From a candidate division KSB1 bacterium (lineage in GTDB: Bacteria; Zhuqueibacterota; Zhuqueibacteria; Thermofontimicrobiales; Thermofontimicrobiaceae): a stretch of 42,556 nucleotides of DNA. Shown piece after piece: positions 36,001 through 42,556 of the stretch. Every line of letters begins with the position of its first letter. Position 1 is the stretch's first letter. The notes under the pieces are model-generated. The model was given only the letters and a program-made list of their open reading frames with translations. It did not search any database and was not told where the DNA came from. The position numbers were made by a program, and so were the translations under genes. Where the stretch lies: NCBI GenBank assembly GCA_034506395.1, contig JAPDPQ010000039.1, positions 1-42,556 of the forward strand, written 5' to 3'.

Positions 36001-36145
36001 TAAAATAAATATCGAAATGTTCCGATTGGATGAACTGCCACTCGAAATGCTCATATTGCACTTTATTCTTGCCAAAATACTGGGCAAATATTTGAGACTG
36101 GCTCAATAGCACCAGCACCAATAGCACAATAAGAAAATGCTTCAT
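33059..36145 (-). CDS. Outer-membrane fusion: zinc peptidase, TolB-like propeller and beta-barrel
   Basis: This 1028-residue protein has a signal peptide (4-21), then a peptidase-MA-like domain with zinc motif HELTH (residues 135-139) and a likely third ligand in LWLIEGLAEYE (E169). Residues about 290-600 are PD40/TolB-type propeller blades (GDKLAFLSDRSGYFDIYL, WSPDGKKIAFVSDR). The last 350 residues are aromatic, alternating strands ending in phenylalanine, like an Omp85/surface-antigen barrel (RGGYYYERYGDRFMLNNLEF, YYVSLGSEF). It is probably a surface-anchored peptidase at the outer membrane. GGAG precedes the ATG. It is followed 48 bases on by the GWxTD gene. Confidence 0.8.
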   Translation of the reverse strand: MKHFLIVLLVLVLLSQSQIFAQYFGKNKVQYEHFEWQFIQSEHFDIYFTKGGEKIAEFAAEIAEASYQQLKKDLRYELVDRITIITHNSHNDFQQTNVDLNPPEESVGGFTEFFKNRVVVPYEGEWERFRHVIHHELTHAVMLQMVYGAGVQSIITGMARLRLPLWLIEGLAEYESRGWDTESDMFMRDATLNSYVPEIDYLDGFMAYKGGQSLLYYMGQKYGGEKIGELLGKIKLSKSTERGLKQAIGLDTRDLTKKWQTHLKREYWPDIANRSEPEEIAKRMTDHTKWRNFVNSGPALSPKGDKLAFLSDRSGYFDIYLMSAIDGKILKKLVSGQQSGDLEELHWLRAGISWSPDSKFIAFAAKSMGDDVLHIVDVKKAKIVQKIALDLDGVFTPSWSPLGDEIAFMGIKHGQGDIYSYNLKTRELRKLTDDVFSDLQPQWSPDGKKIAFVSDRRQYVNINDLPSDFKIYHQGLRNLDIYLKDVETGQIERITATPNLEGSPVFSPKGDRLAYISDASGIFNIYIYDLKSGINYPITNVITGVFNLSWHGDESKLAFVSFYNAGYDIYLLKNPLKILPGTIKLEETNFIAKHGHNELERNYAAASKQQSDHVSKLDESLFRNFVFDEKFAEGKIEIEPTKKSVFLDSAEYKSPNGEYRISKYRVKFSPDILYGSASYSQFYGVQGLTQIALSDVLGNHRIDIYTNLFYDLRNSNYELMYFYLPRQTDWGIGGYHYTYFYYIYNSFFPTWARDRFFGLNLYASHPFSKFSRIDGTLQWVGIDRDLIQWELPTEKVRLLLAGLYYIKDTVLWGYTGPINGHRYMLGLNYSPGIGPNSYNFVTAKVDYRKYIRLGKDYNFVYRLAAGISEGKNPHTFFLGGTSGWLNYKTRGGLRVADVNDIYFSSFEVPMRGGYYYERYGDRFMLNNLEFRFPLIRYFLMGWPIPLGFQDIRGALFTDIGAAWFGDKFRGAIATDSGFPALKDIFLGYGIGARMNLGFFIFRFDVAWSSDLVNYTHGPFYYVSLGSEF

Positions 36146-36390
36146 TCTCTTCTCCCTAAACTAGCCACTATTTTCCCCAAAACTTCAAGTAAAAATCTCG
36201 CTCACATCGAAGCGAAGTGAAAAAGCAACGATTGACCTGACCAACAGAAATTTCAAGACGAACTGGATTGTCAAAATGAGCCGCGGAACATTTACCCTCC
36301 CCAGAAGCAGAGGCGCTACAGCGCCAATAATAAACTTCTATTTCGACTATTTAACTGAAGGCCAGCGAAATTGTTCACACCTGTGCCCTG

Positions 36391-37179
36391 TCAGTTCATC
36401 CGACCTTTTCTGGAGGGTTCTATTTTTCTGGGTGAAACTGGTTGGGAGGGCTGCGGCTTATGACTTGGCTGCTTGAAACTTGGCTCAGATTGTTTTCGCA
36501 CGCGCGCTGGTTGTCGATCCGACTTAAGTTTGGGCGGCTGTTTGAGATGACGTCCCTTCTCCTCCTCCGACAAGCTGCGACGCATTCCTCCTGTTAGCGA
36601 TGATTCATCGGATGGAACCGCCATTTGGGGCGATTCAAACCGCTGCAATAATGCTTTTCCAACAAACCGCATGTCCTTATCGCCATTATTGGCCATCTCC
36701 CTAAGCACCGGTATCGCCCGTTCATCCCCTAATTTTCCCAAGCTAAGTGCAGCCTGATACTTCACATTCTTATCCGATGACTCCAAATGATCGATTAAAA
36801 ATCGTTCATAGCTTTTGTGACCCTGTCGTACAAATTTTTCTGCCAATCCAATCTGGTGCATCGTTGCATCATCGGCCCAGGGACTATTCGGATAATTGTC
36901 CTTCAATTGTTGATAGGAAAAAAAAGCATCCTCATCCTTCCCCTGCTCTTCCAAAATGTACGCCGACCAAAACTCTGCATCATCGATGTACTTGCTGTTT
37001 GGAAAATTCTGCTTGAGCAGTCGATACCTCTCGAGCGCCTGATCCCATTCACGCCGAATCCGCAAATCCATCGCCTCATTGAACAACTTGAAATCATCAT
37101 CCTGTGCCATTAACATTGGCATGTGCAGCATTAACACAACTGCCATTACCCAGATTGAAATGCTTTTTGAACTCATCAT
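36391..37179 (-). CDS. TPR/HEAT-repeat exported protein
   Basis: The ATG at 37179 (or 37176) gives about 262 residues with a signal peptide ending near MLMAQDDD. Two BamD-like TPR units follow (NFPNSKYIDDAEFWSAYI and NYPNSPWADDATMHQIGL). A HEAT-like pair comes next (KYQAALSLGKLGDERAIPVL), and then a disordered, proline- and basic-rich tail. An in-frame upstream TTG at 37218 is less likely. It is the third gene of an ECF sigma and anti-sigma operon, 64 bases after the anti-sigma gene. It may sense or bind envelope proteins; the precise partner is unknown. Confidence 0.7.
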   Translation of the reverse strand: MMSSKSISIWVMAVVLMLHMPMLMAQDDDFKLFNEAMDLRIRREWDQALERYRLLKQNFPNSKYIDDAEFWSAYILEEQGKDEDAFFSYQQLKDNYPNSPWADDATMHQIGLAEKFVRQGHKSYERFLIDHLESSDKNVKYQAALSLGKLGDERAIPVLREMANNGDKDMRFVGKALLQRFESPQMAVPSDESSLTGGMRRSLSEEEKGRHLKQPPKLKSDRQPARVRKQSEPSFKQPSHKPQPSQPVSPRKIEPSRKGRMN

Positions 37180-37243
37180 CGTCTCATCTCGCTCCGCTAA
37201 TTTATTCGACTGAATCAAACTGGCTGATCCTGAGCTAACCGCA

Positions 37244-38002
37244 TTAAATCCCCTCTTGATTCATCGCCTTGATTTGAAGCAGTAGTTTCGTATCTTTCAC
37301 TTGTTGCTGGACAAGCGATAGGATCTCCACATCGCCGGTCATGCTCACATTCTCAAGCTCTAACAAAATTAGCTCAATGCGATTTAGCAGCTCATCAAGT
37401 TGCATGTCTTCGATCTCACGGGCCTGCTCGCGCAACAACAATGTCTTTTGTAAAAGATAGCGATATTGAGCAGATTGGATCAAATTAAAAATCAATTGCT
37501 GATCTTCCATTGGATCCAGGTTCTTCACATCCAACAAGATCATCTCTGTTTGTCGCAAATAGCTCTTTAATATCGGCGATTCATTTACCAGAATATCAAT
37601 TGCATGATTCGCCTCCGATGGAGTAGCTTCTGGCCTTGCCAACCAGCTTTTTGATGTGCCAATAAAAAAGCCAATCAGAATCAACACCACAGCTTCTGCC
37701 AGCCGAACCCCGATTGAAGGTCTTTTGATCCAAATATCCACCATGCGATCCCACCATGCACGACTCGGATCAACGGTATCATACCGCTGAGCTAATGCGA
37801 AATGATAGTCGCGCAACAGCGCTTTATCAGGCTTCCTGCGACGATATTTCCCTACCACACGCTTCGTCTCAGCCAAATATTGAATGTGCTGCTGGCATAG
37901 ATCGCAATGGCTCAAATGACGCTGATATTGTTCATGCAGCACGGGATCGAGCTCCTTGAAAAAGTAATCAACCGCAAGAGAACCTTGATCACATTTTTTC
38001 AT
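37244..38002 (-). CDS. Anti-sigma factor with zinc finger (zf-HC2) and membrane helix
   Basis: This 252-residue protein has the ZAS/zf-HC2 motif H29-x3-C33-x2-C36 (HLSHCDLC) with C4 nearby, then a transmembrane helix (about 100-117, LAEAVVLILIGFFIGTS) and a helical periplasmic domain with leucine-rich repeats of charge. Such proteins hold an ECF sigma factor at the membrane and release it on an envelope signal. The ATG overlaps the TGA of the sigma gene (37999-38002). The periplasmic part is the sensor; its signal is unknown. Confidence 0.85.
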   Translation of the reverse strand: MKKCDQGSLAVDYFFKELDPVLHEQYQRHLSHCDLCQQHIQYLAETKRVVGKYRRRKPDKALLRDYHFALAQRYDTVDPSRAWWDRMVDIWIKRPSIGVRLAEAVVLILIGFFIGTSKSWLARPEATPSEANHAIDILVNESPILKSYLRQTEMILLDVKNLDPMEDQQLIFNLIQSAQYRYLLQKTLLLREQAREIEDMQLDELLNRIELILLELENVSMTGDVEILSLVQQQVKDTKLLLQIKAMNQEGI

Positions 38003-38574
38003 CGTTCATCCTTCAATTGTTTGCGCAGCTTAAGAGTCGCCCTTAAAATATGTCCACGAACCGTGACTGGATCACATCCAATAATTGCCGCAATTTCATC
38101 AGTTGTCCGCTGATGAAAATATTTCAGTACGAAAGCAGCTCTCTGCTGCGGCGAGAGACTTTTGACCAGATCCGCAACTCGAGATTGCAAATCTCGATTC
38201 TCAATTTGTTTCTCAACGAGCTGATAGGGATCTTCGATATTTTCGACTATTAGCTTTGTTTGCTCTTGATTTTTTGATTGATCGACGAAAATCGACTTCC
38301 GCCGTTTCCGACTGCGCTGAAAATCGATCGCTGCATTGGTGGTAATCCGATAAATCCAGGTTGAAAAACTCGATTCATCTCGAAAATAGACGATATTCTG
38401 AAAAGCCTGAAGGAAAACATTCTGTGCAACATCCTGCGCGTCCGTATAATTCCCAATCAAATCATAAGCCAAATACAGGACTTTATTTTGATACCTTTTC
38501 ACCAATTTCCCGAACGCATTCCGATCGCCTTGTTTGGCTTTTTGCACCAGCTTTGTATCGCTCTCCTTGATCAT
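37999..38574 (-). CDS. ECF RNA polymerase sigma factor (RpoE-like)
   Basis: This 191-residue protein has sigma region 2 (DAQDVAQNVFLQAFQNI, STWIYRITTNAAIDFQR) and region 4 (LSPQQRAAFVLKYFHQRTTD, EIAAIIGCDPVTVRGHI) with no region 3, as in ECF sigma factors. It directs RNA polymerase to promoters for an envelope response and probably activates its own operon. It leads a three-gene set with its anti-sigma factor and a TPR/HEAT protein. A lysine-rich stretch (SRKRRKSIF) joins the two domains. Confidence 0.9.
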   Translation of the reverse strand: MIKESDTKLVQKAKQGDRNAFGKLVKRYQNKVLYLAYDLIGNYTDAQDVAQNVFLQAFQNIVYFRDESSFSTWIYRITTNAAIDFQRSRKRRKSIFVDQSKNQEQTKLIVENIEDPYQLVEKQIENRDLQSRVADLVKSLSPQQRAAFVLKYFHQRTTDEIAAIIGCDPVTVRGHILRATLKLRKQLKDER

Positions 38575-39284
38575 CTCTACTATATTGACGGATGAATAAC
38601 TTCTATCGTTTAATTAATTTATTGGAAGACCACCGAAAGACCTCCAATGTTAAACTATTAGCTATTGTGCCAAAATATAGCTATTATTTCGAACAATGTC
38701 CTTGTTATAATCGCTATGAAATTTTCATCTGAAAGTAATTTCAGAATTAGTCGCATACCTAATGTTAAAATGAGCCCTTATCTTTACCTGAGAAATGATC
38801 GAGCGTCTTAGCCATTTTGCTGCTCCCCGCTCCTGGATGCAACAAACGCAAAACACAACCAGTGCTTTACCATTCAGCTCTTGTTACATTCGTTTCAATC
38901 TATGGACTTTTACCACAAAATGCAAGCATTTTCTCTACTTGATCGCGACGTAGCATTAACTGTCTTTTACCAACGAATCGAAAAATATTCAGACCAATAC
39001 TCAGCTGAGATTTCATGTTCCCAGAAAAGTTTTACCATCGATCTCAGCTTTGGCCAATTCCGTGTTTGTCAAGCAATGCTCATTCAGAAGCACAAATTTG
39101 GAGTGTTGTTGTTTCTAAAAGCAAAACTACCCTAATTAAATTATCGCAAAATTCTTTGATCTATCAAGTTGTGTGAAATCGACCTATGCTACTTTCATCC
39201 ATGTAAGGGAGAAACAGCATAACTTTCACCAAGCGGTTTTCTACTCCACCATTTTTGAACCGAAGATAAGGACAAAGGCCTGAG
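38575..39284. other. Gene-free spacer upstream of the sigma operon
   Basis: The sigma promoter should lie in the first 150 bases, but I cannot place it. A plus-strand frame at 38881-39135 (84 codons) has no ribosome site and no family resemblance and is not called. A TATAAT-like word lies near 38706. Confidence 0.4.
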
Positions 39285-39465
39285 CAAACTTGCAGTACAG
39301 CCCCTGGCTGCCATTCAAAAGTGAGCCATCAAACAGGCATTGATCCGCAATAACCAGAAGCGAATGGCAACGGCACGGGAGTTGAATATTGACAAAGGGA
39401 CGCTGCGGAGGATGATGGAACGAACGGTTGGGGATTCGGGAGTGATTGGGTTTTTAGGTAATTAG
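39285..39465 (+). pseudogene. Remnant of Fis-type HTH from a sigma-54-dependent regulator
   Basis: In one frame the plus strand reads PLAAIQK, an in-frame TGA (39322-39324), then AIKQALIRNNQKRMATAREL and NIDKGTLRRMMERT, ending at TAG (39463-39465). This matches the Fis-type helix-turn-helix at the C-terminus of NtrC-family activators, with I-x-x-A-L before a TARELxIDKGTLRR recognition helix. The upstream AAA+ domain is absent. A stop inside the domain and loss of the remainder mark it as a decayed gene end. Confidence 0.6.
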
Positions 39466-39491
39466 ATGATTAGATAATTGGGTAATTGGGG
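39457..39491. repeat. Degenerate 8-bp tandem repeat (AATTAG/AATTGG)
   Basis: The units GTAATTAG, ATGATTAG, ATAATTGG and GTAATTGG follow in register (39458-39489). It overlaps the stop of the regulator remnant and lies before the livF end. Confidence 0.55.
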
Positions 39492-39551
39492 GAATGCAAA
39501 CATCGGCAAATGAATTATTATTTGGTCAAATTATAAAATAATATTGCTGTC

Positions 39552-40346
39552 TTACCCTCCCAAAAACGCCCTTTTCACCTCCTCATTTTCCAGTAAATTT
39601 TTCGCTTTATCCTCAAACGCAATTTTGCCGATTTCAAATACATATCCCCGATCCGCATATTCTAATGCCATTCGTGCATTCTGCTCCACTAATAAAATTG
39701 TTGTTCCATTTTTGTTGATCTCTTTGATCTTGTCAAAAACGATCTCTACGAAGTTGGGAGAAAGCCCCAATGAAGGTTCATCTAACAACAGCAGTTTCGG
39801 TTTTAGCATCAATGCCCTGCCAATGGCAAGCATCTGCTGTTCCCCCGTGCTCAAAGTGCCAGCCTTTTGTTTTCGCCTTTTCTTCAAAAATGGAAACAGT
39901 TCAAAAACATTCTCCATCCGTTCCTTCACCACCGAACCCCCAACTCCCAAGCTGCTAACTCCTGAACGCTTAACTCCCCAACTCCTAGCTCCCAAACTCC
40001 CTAACTCTATCGTGAACGCCCCCATTTCCAGATTCTCCACAACCGTCATTGTCGGAAAAACCCGTCTCCCTTCAGGCACCAGGCATAAACCTTTCTTCAC
40101 CAACTGATACGGCTGTTTACCATTTATTCTCTCGCATTGAAATAAAATATCCCCAGACTGCGGAGTTAATAAACCACAAATCGCCTTCAGCGCTGTGGAT
40201 TTGCCCGCACCATTTGGCCCGATCATAGCGACAATTTCGCCCTCGCTCACGCCAAGCGAGACTGAATCCAGAGCGAGTACCCTATCATAAAAAACGGTTA
40301 TATCTTTCACCAGCAACATTTCGGCACTTTTCCGATTATCAGCCAC
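39552..40346 (-). CDS. livF: Branched-chain amino-acid ABC transporter ATPase LivF, with repeat-derived insert
   Basis: This 264-residue ATPase has Walker A GPNGAGKST (residues 43-51), signature LSTGEQQ (165-171; LSGGEQQ is usual), Walker B LLLLDEPSLGLSP and a C-terminal switch (LLVEQNARMALEYAD), all LivF-like. LivF pairs with LivG at the inner membrane to power uptake of leucine, isoleucine and valine, or related substrates. Between GAF (109-111) and ERMENVFELFP there are about 28 residues (113-140, TIELGSLG to GGSVVK) where LivF normally has about ten. That extra stretch is encoded by an octanucleotide tandem repeat. It still leaves the ATPase motifs intact. Confidence 0.9.
   Translation of the reverse strand: MADNRKSAEMLLVKDITVFYDRVLALDSVSLGVSEGEIVAMIGPNGAGKSTALKAICGLLTPQSGDILFQCERINGKQPYQLVKKGLCLVPEGRRVFPTMTVVENLEMGAFTIELGSLGARSWGVKRSGVSSLGVGGSVVKERMENVFELFPFLKKRRKQKAGTLSTGEQQMLAIGRALMLKPKLLLLDEPSLGLSPNFVEIVFDKIKEINKNGTTILLVEQNARMALEYADRGYVFEIGKIAFEDKAKNLLENEEVKRAFLGG
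39935..40010. repeat. Octanucleotide tandem repeat inside livF
   Basis: Units of about 8 bp with consensus AACTCCNN run through the livF coding frame, read on its complement as GSLGARSW, GVKRSGVS and SLGVGGS. The same family occurs in livG, in the opposite orientation, and in the liv spacers. Confidence 0.8.
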
Positions 40347-40371
40347 ATAAACTCCTTATGTCAAAACTCTA

Positions 40372-40521
40372 AATTGAGATCTGCAAAATTAAAATTTTAT
40401 TGTCATTCCGAACAAAGCGCAGCGAAGGGAGGAATCTGTATTTCTCATGGTATCAATTGATTAACCAGATTTTTCGCTTCGCTCGAAATGACTTTTTTTC
40501 TTGTTTTGCAGAACTCTATAA
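40372..40521. repeat. MITE-like element between livF and livG, copy 2
   Basis: The ends are inverted repeats: GAGATCTGCAAAATT on the left against the complement of TTTTGCAGAACTCTATA on the right. Inside are GTCATTCCGAA with GAGGAATCT (40402-40438) and the inverted TTCGCTCGAAATGAC (to 40492). It fills nearly the whole livF-livG spacer and encodes nothing. Confidence 0.7.
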
Positions 40522-40524
40522 AAT

Positions 40525-40585
40525 CCCAAAACGCTCAAACACCCGAACTCTGCAACTCTCTAACTCCGCAACTCCTTAACTCTCT
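40525..40585. repeat. Octanucleotide tandem repeat at the 3' end of livG
   Basis: The units AACTCTGC, AACTCTCT, AACTCCGC, AACTCCTT and AACTCTCT follow one another. The repeat runs into livG and encodes its last residues (RVKELRS) and stop codon. Confidence 0.75.
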
Positions 40586-41456
40586 TCCCAAGATACGCCT
40601 CGATAACCTTCTCATCCTTCGTCACTTCCTCTGGTGTTCCCTCTGAGATCTTTTCACCGTGGTCCAATACAATAATATGGTCGGAAATTCCCGTAACCAC
40701 ATTCATATCATGTTCGATAAACAAAATGGTCTTGCCCCGCTTTTTTAATTCCCTGATCACTTCCATGATTTTGATTCTGGTATTGGGAAATACTCCTGCT
40801 GTTGGTTCATCCAGAAGGAATAGCTCAGCATCGGTGGCCAGGGCACGACCGATTTCCAACAGCCGCCGCTGACCATGCGACATATTTTGGGCAAGTTCAT
40901 CTTTTTTATCCGAAAGCCCCACCAACTCCAGATATTCCAGCGCCTTTTCTCTGTTCCTTTGTTCTTCATTCTTCATCGCCTTTGATTGCAGCAGGCCTGA
41001 GATAAGGCTTTCGCCTTTCTCATATTGGGTAGCGAGCAACATATTTTCCATAACGGTAATCTGCGGAAAAAGCCTGATGTTCTGAAACGTGCGTGAAATC
41101 CCTGCTCGGGCGATTTTATAGGGGCTGAGTCTGGTGAGTTGCAGAGTTATAGAGTTTGGGAGTTGGAGAGTTGGGGAGTTCGGGTGTTGGAGAGTTTGGG
41201 AGTTAGAGAGTTCTGGAGATTGCACTTGTTTAAACAAAAAGATATTGCCGCTATTTGGTCTTAGAAAACCGCTGATCAGATTAAAAACCGTAGTCTTCCC
41301 TGAACCATTTGGCCCAATTAGCGCCGTAATGGAGTTGCGCTCAATATCACATGACAGCCCATCGACAGCTCGCACCCCATCAAATTCCTTCACCAGATTC
41401 TGAATTCGCAGTATAGTTCTCTCATTACTCTTTTTCAATTGAACTTTGTCCATCAT
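40560..41456 (-). CDS. livG: Branched-chain amino-acid ABC transporter ATPase LivG, with repeat-derived insert
   Basis: This 298-residue ATPase has Walker [10 protein letters not shown], a LivG-type [20 protein letters not shown], the signature region [15 protein letters not shown], Walker [11 protein letters not shown] and IEHDMNVV. It works with LivF and the LivHM permeases. Between IFLF (about residue 75) and [13 protein letters not shown] lies a stretch of about 29 residues (79-107) with an eight-residue period ([16 protein letters not shown]), encoded by an octanucleotide repeat; normal LivG has only a few residues here. Its C-terminal residues (KRVKELRS) are also repeat-derived. The ATPase motifs are intact. 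Confidence 0.9.
   Translation of the reverse strand: MMDKVQLKKSNERTILRIQNLVKEFDGVRAVDGLSCDIERNSITALIGPNGSGKTTVFNLISGFLRPNSGNIFLFKQVQSPELSNSQTLQHPNSPTLQLPNSITLQLTRLSPYKIARAGISRTFQNIRLFPQITVMENMLLATQYEKGESLISGLLQSKAMKNEEQRNREKALEYLELVGLSDKKDELAQNMSHGQRRLLEIGRALATDAELFLLDEPTAGVFPNTRIKIMEVIRELKKRGKTILFIEHDMNVVTGISDHIIVLDHGEKISEGTPEEVTKDEKVIEAYLGKRVKELRS
41132..41216. repeat. Octanucleotide tandem repeat inside livG
   Basis: About ten units of GAGTTNNN follow with an exact 8-bp period on the plus strand. This is the inverted orientation of the AACTCCNN family in livF. Three units (24 bp) make one eight-residue peptide repeat. Confidence 0.85.
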
Positions 41457-41476
41457 TCTCCCAACTCATCAACTCT

Positions 41477-41642
41477 TATAGACATCTGCAAAATACGAAA
41501 ACCCGTCATTCCGAACCGCCAGTTGGCGGTGAGGAATCTCATTACTCTTTAATATGACGGATTGTACTTTAACGAGTATTTTCAACTGCGTCACTTCGCT
41601 CCTCGCAATGACTCGTTTTTTGCTATTTTGTAGAAGTCTATT
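41477..41642. repeat. MITE-like element between livG and livM, copy 3
   Basis: Terminal inverted repeats of about 25 bp: TATAGACATCTGCAAAATA on the left, the complement of TATTTTGTAGAAGTCTATT on the right, with a few mismatches. Inside are GTCATTCCGAA, the palindrome CCGCCAGTTGGCGG and the inverted CTTCGCTCCTCGCAATGAC. It shares structure with copy 2 and fills the livG-livM spacer. Confidence 0.75.
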
Positions 41643-41646
41643 GAAC

Positions 41647-41697
41647 TTTTAAACTCCCAAACTCCACAACTCCTAAACTCTAAAACTCTCAAACTTA
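41647..41697. repeat. Octanucleotide tandem repeat after livM
   Basis: The units AAACTCCC, AAACTCCA, CAACTCCT, AAACTCTA and AAACTCTC run up to and touch the livM stop codon (41695-41697). They belong to the AACTCCNN family. Confidence 0.75.
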
Positions 41698-42556
41698 TTT
41701 AAACCGATACACCCCCATAATCCCCTGCGGCCTTTTAATCATTAAAATCACCAGCAATAGACCGTAAATCATCTGTCGCATGGGCGCTGCGATGGATGAC
41801 GACATTCCCAGAAATCGGAGCAGTTCGGGCAAAATAAAAAGAACGGTTGCCCCCACAATTGATCCCCTGATGCTTCCCATACCGCCAAAAATAACCATGA
41901 GCAAAATCGTTATCGATTCCGTGACCGTGAAACTCGATGGATCGATAAAGGTGATGTAATGGGCATAAAGACTGCCTGCGATCCCTGCAAAGAAAGCGCC
42001 GATAACGAACACTAACAATTTATGCTTAATTACATTTTTTCCCAACGCCTCTGCCGCAATTTCGTCCTCTCGGATCGACCGCAATACCCTGCCAAATGGA
42101 GAATTGACGATCCTGTTGATGACAAATATGGTAACCATCACAAAAAATAACACCAGTATCAAATACATCCAGATTTTGGATAATTGAATGCCGAAAAATG
42201 AAAATCCAGGTATACCTGGCAATCCCATGGGACCTCTGGTAAACGCCACCCAATTTTTTGCTATGGAGTAAACAATGACTCCCAGCCCAAATGTTGCCAG
42301 CGCCAGATAATCACCTTTTAACCGTATAGCGGGATAGCCGATGACGATTCCCAGTAATGCCGCCATACAAGCCCCGATAACCAATCCGATCCAAGGAGAA
42401 ATCCCCATATTTAATGCTAACAGGCTCGAAGTATAAGCGCCAATACAAGAAAAAGCAGCATGACCCATTGCAGGTAATCCTGTATAGCCGACAATTAGAT
42501 TCAGGCTTAGCGTGAGAATGACGTATATGCCCGCCATGAGCAATATGTGTAACAGG
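41695..42556 (-). CDS. livM: Branched-chain amino-acid ABC transporter permease LivM, start beyond window
   Basis: The reading frame is open to the right edge, so its start lies outside; 286 codons are seen. It has the LivM family pattern: a YTGLPAMGHAAFSCIGAYTS segment, then TFGLGVIVYSIAKNWVAFT and the EAA-like loop IREDEIAAEALGKNVIKHKL that docks on the ATPases. A late GGMGSIRGSIVGATVLF segment is typical too. It forms one half of the transmembrane channel with LivH, which is presumably upstream outside this window. The order livM-livG-livF matches the classical operon. Confidence 0.9.
   Translation of the reverse strand, partial: LLHILLMAGIYVILTLSLNLIVGYTGLPAMGHAAFSCIGAYTSSLLALNMGISPWIGLVIGACMAALLGIVIGYPAIRLKGDYLALATFGLGVIVYSIAKNWVAFTRGPMGLPGIPGFSFFGIQLSKIWMYLILVLFFVMVTIFVINRIVNSPFGRVLRSIREDEIAAEALGKNVIKHKLLVFVIGAFFAGIAGSLYAHYITFIDPSSFTVTESITILLMVIFGGMGSIRGSIVGATVLFILPELLRFLGMSSSIAAPMRQMIYGLLLVILMIKRPQGIMGVYRFK

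Noticed and set aside
38881..39135. Plus-strand frame of 84 codons in the spacer before the regulator remnant
   Set aside because: No ribosome site, unusual composition, no family seen.
39935..41216. livF and livG as frameshifted pseudogenes because of the repeats
   Set aside because: Both frames stay open through the repeats and all ATPase motifs are intact on either side.

Overview
The window looks like a chromosomal segment from an uncultivated diderm bacterium of the Fibrobacteres-Chlorobi-Bacteroidetes wider group; candidate phylum KSB1 or Calditrichota is my best guess. The pointers are a secreted FG-GAP protein with a FlgD-like C-terminal sorting domain, a GWxTD-domain protein, a DUF4292-type lipoprotein, a zinc-peptidase/TolB-propeller/beta-barrel fusion and an ECF sigma/anti-sigma pair. 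These are family-level inferences. No rRNA, tRNA or CRISPR array is visible.

Layout. (1) 1-14865, nearly all minus strand: a cell-surface glycan locus with a YfhO-type membrane protein (cut by the edge), an oligosaccharide flippase, three GT4 glycosyltransferases, a GT9 heptosyltransferase-like enzyme with a cysteine-rich N-terminus, a GT2 polyprenyl-phosphate-type glycosyltransferase, a methyltransferase and a secreted FG-GAP/ASPIC-UnbV protein. Several neighbours overlap by ATGA. Two two-gene cassettes of small proteins sit inside it, one resembling TumE-type toxin-antitoxin. (2) 14985-19443, minus strand: a DUF4292-like lipoprotein, a TPR lipoprotein and an NhaC-type Na+/H+ antiporter. (3) 20303-30950, plus strand: a GH2-fold protein lacking both catalytic glutamates and carrying a membrane domain; a CHAT-like protein lacking its Cys-His dyad; a MutT-type NUDIX hydrolase; a DUF4062-STAND-TPR protein; and a VWA membrane protein that converges and overlaps with a SpoIIM-like gene. 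(4) 30903-38574, minus strand: SpoIIM-like, GWxTD and peptidase/propeller/barrel genes, then an ECF sigma, anti-sigma and TPR/HEAT operon. (5) 39285-42556: a decayed Fis-type regulator tail, then livF, livG and livM (cut by the edge) of a branched-chain amino-acid ABC transporter.

The unusual feature of the window is its repeat load. Degenerate octanucleotide tandem repeats (consensus near AACTCCNN) lie in the liv spacers, inside the livF and livG reading frames in opposite orientations, and form the C-terminus of LivG. MITE-like inverted-repeat elements fill both liv operon spacers and one spacer near the flippase. A 172-bp tandem array whose units contain nested inverted repeats lies before a GT4 gene. 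Other short-period repeats (7, 8 and about 36 bp) lie between genes.

The strongest candidates for undescribed biology are the repeat-derived inserts in the ABC transporter ATPases, the adjacent membrane-anchored pseudo-GH2 and pseudo-CHAT proteins beside a STAND NTPase, and the 172-bp array. All functional statements come from reading motifs by eye; no database search was run.
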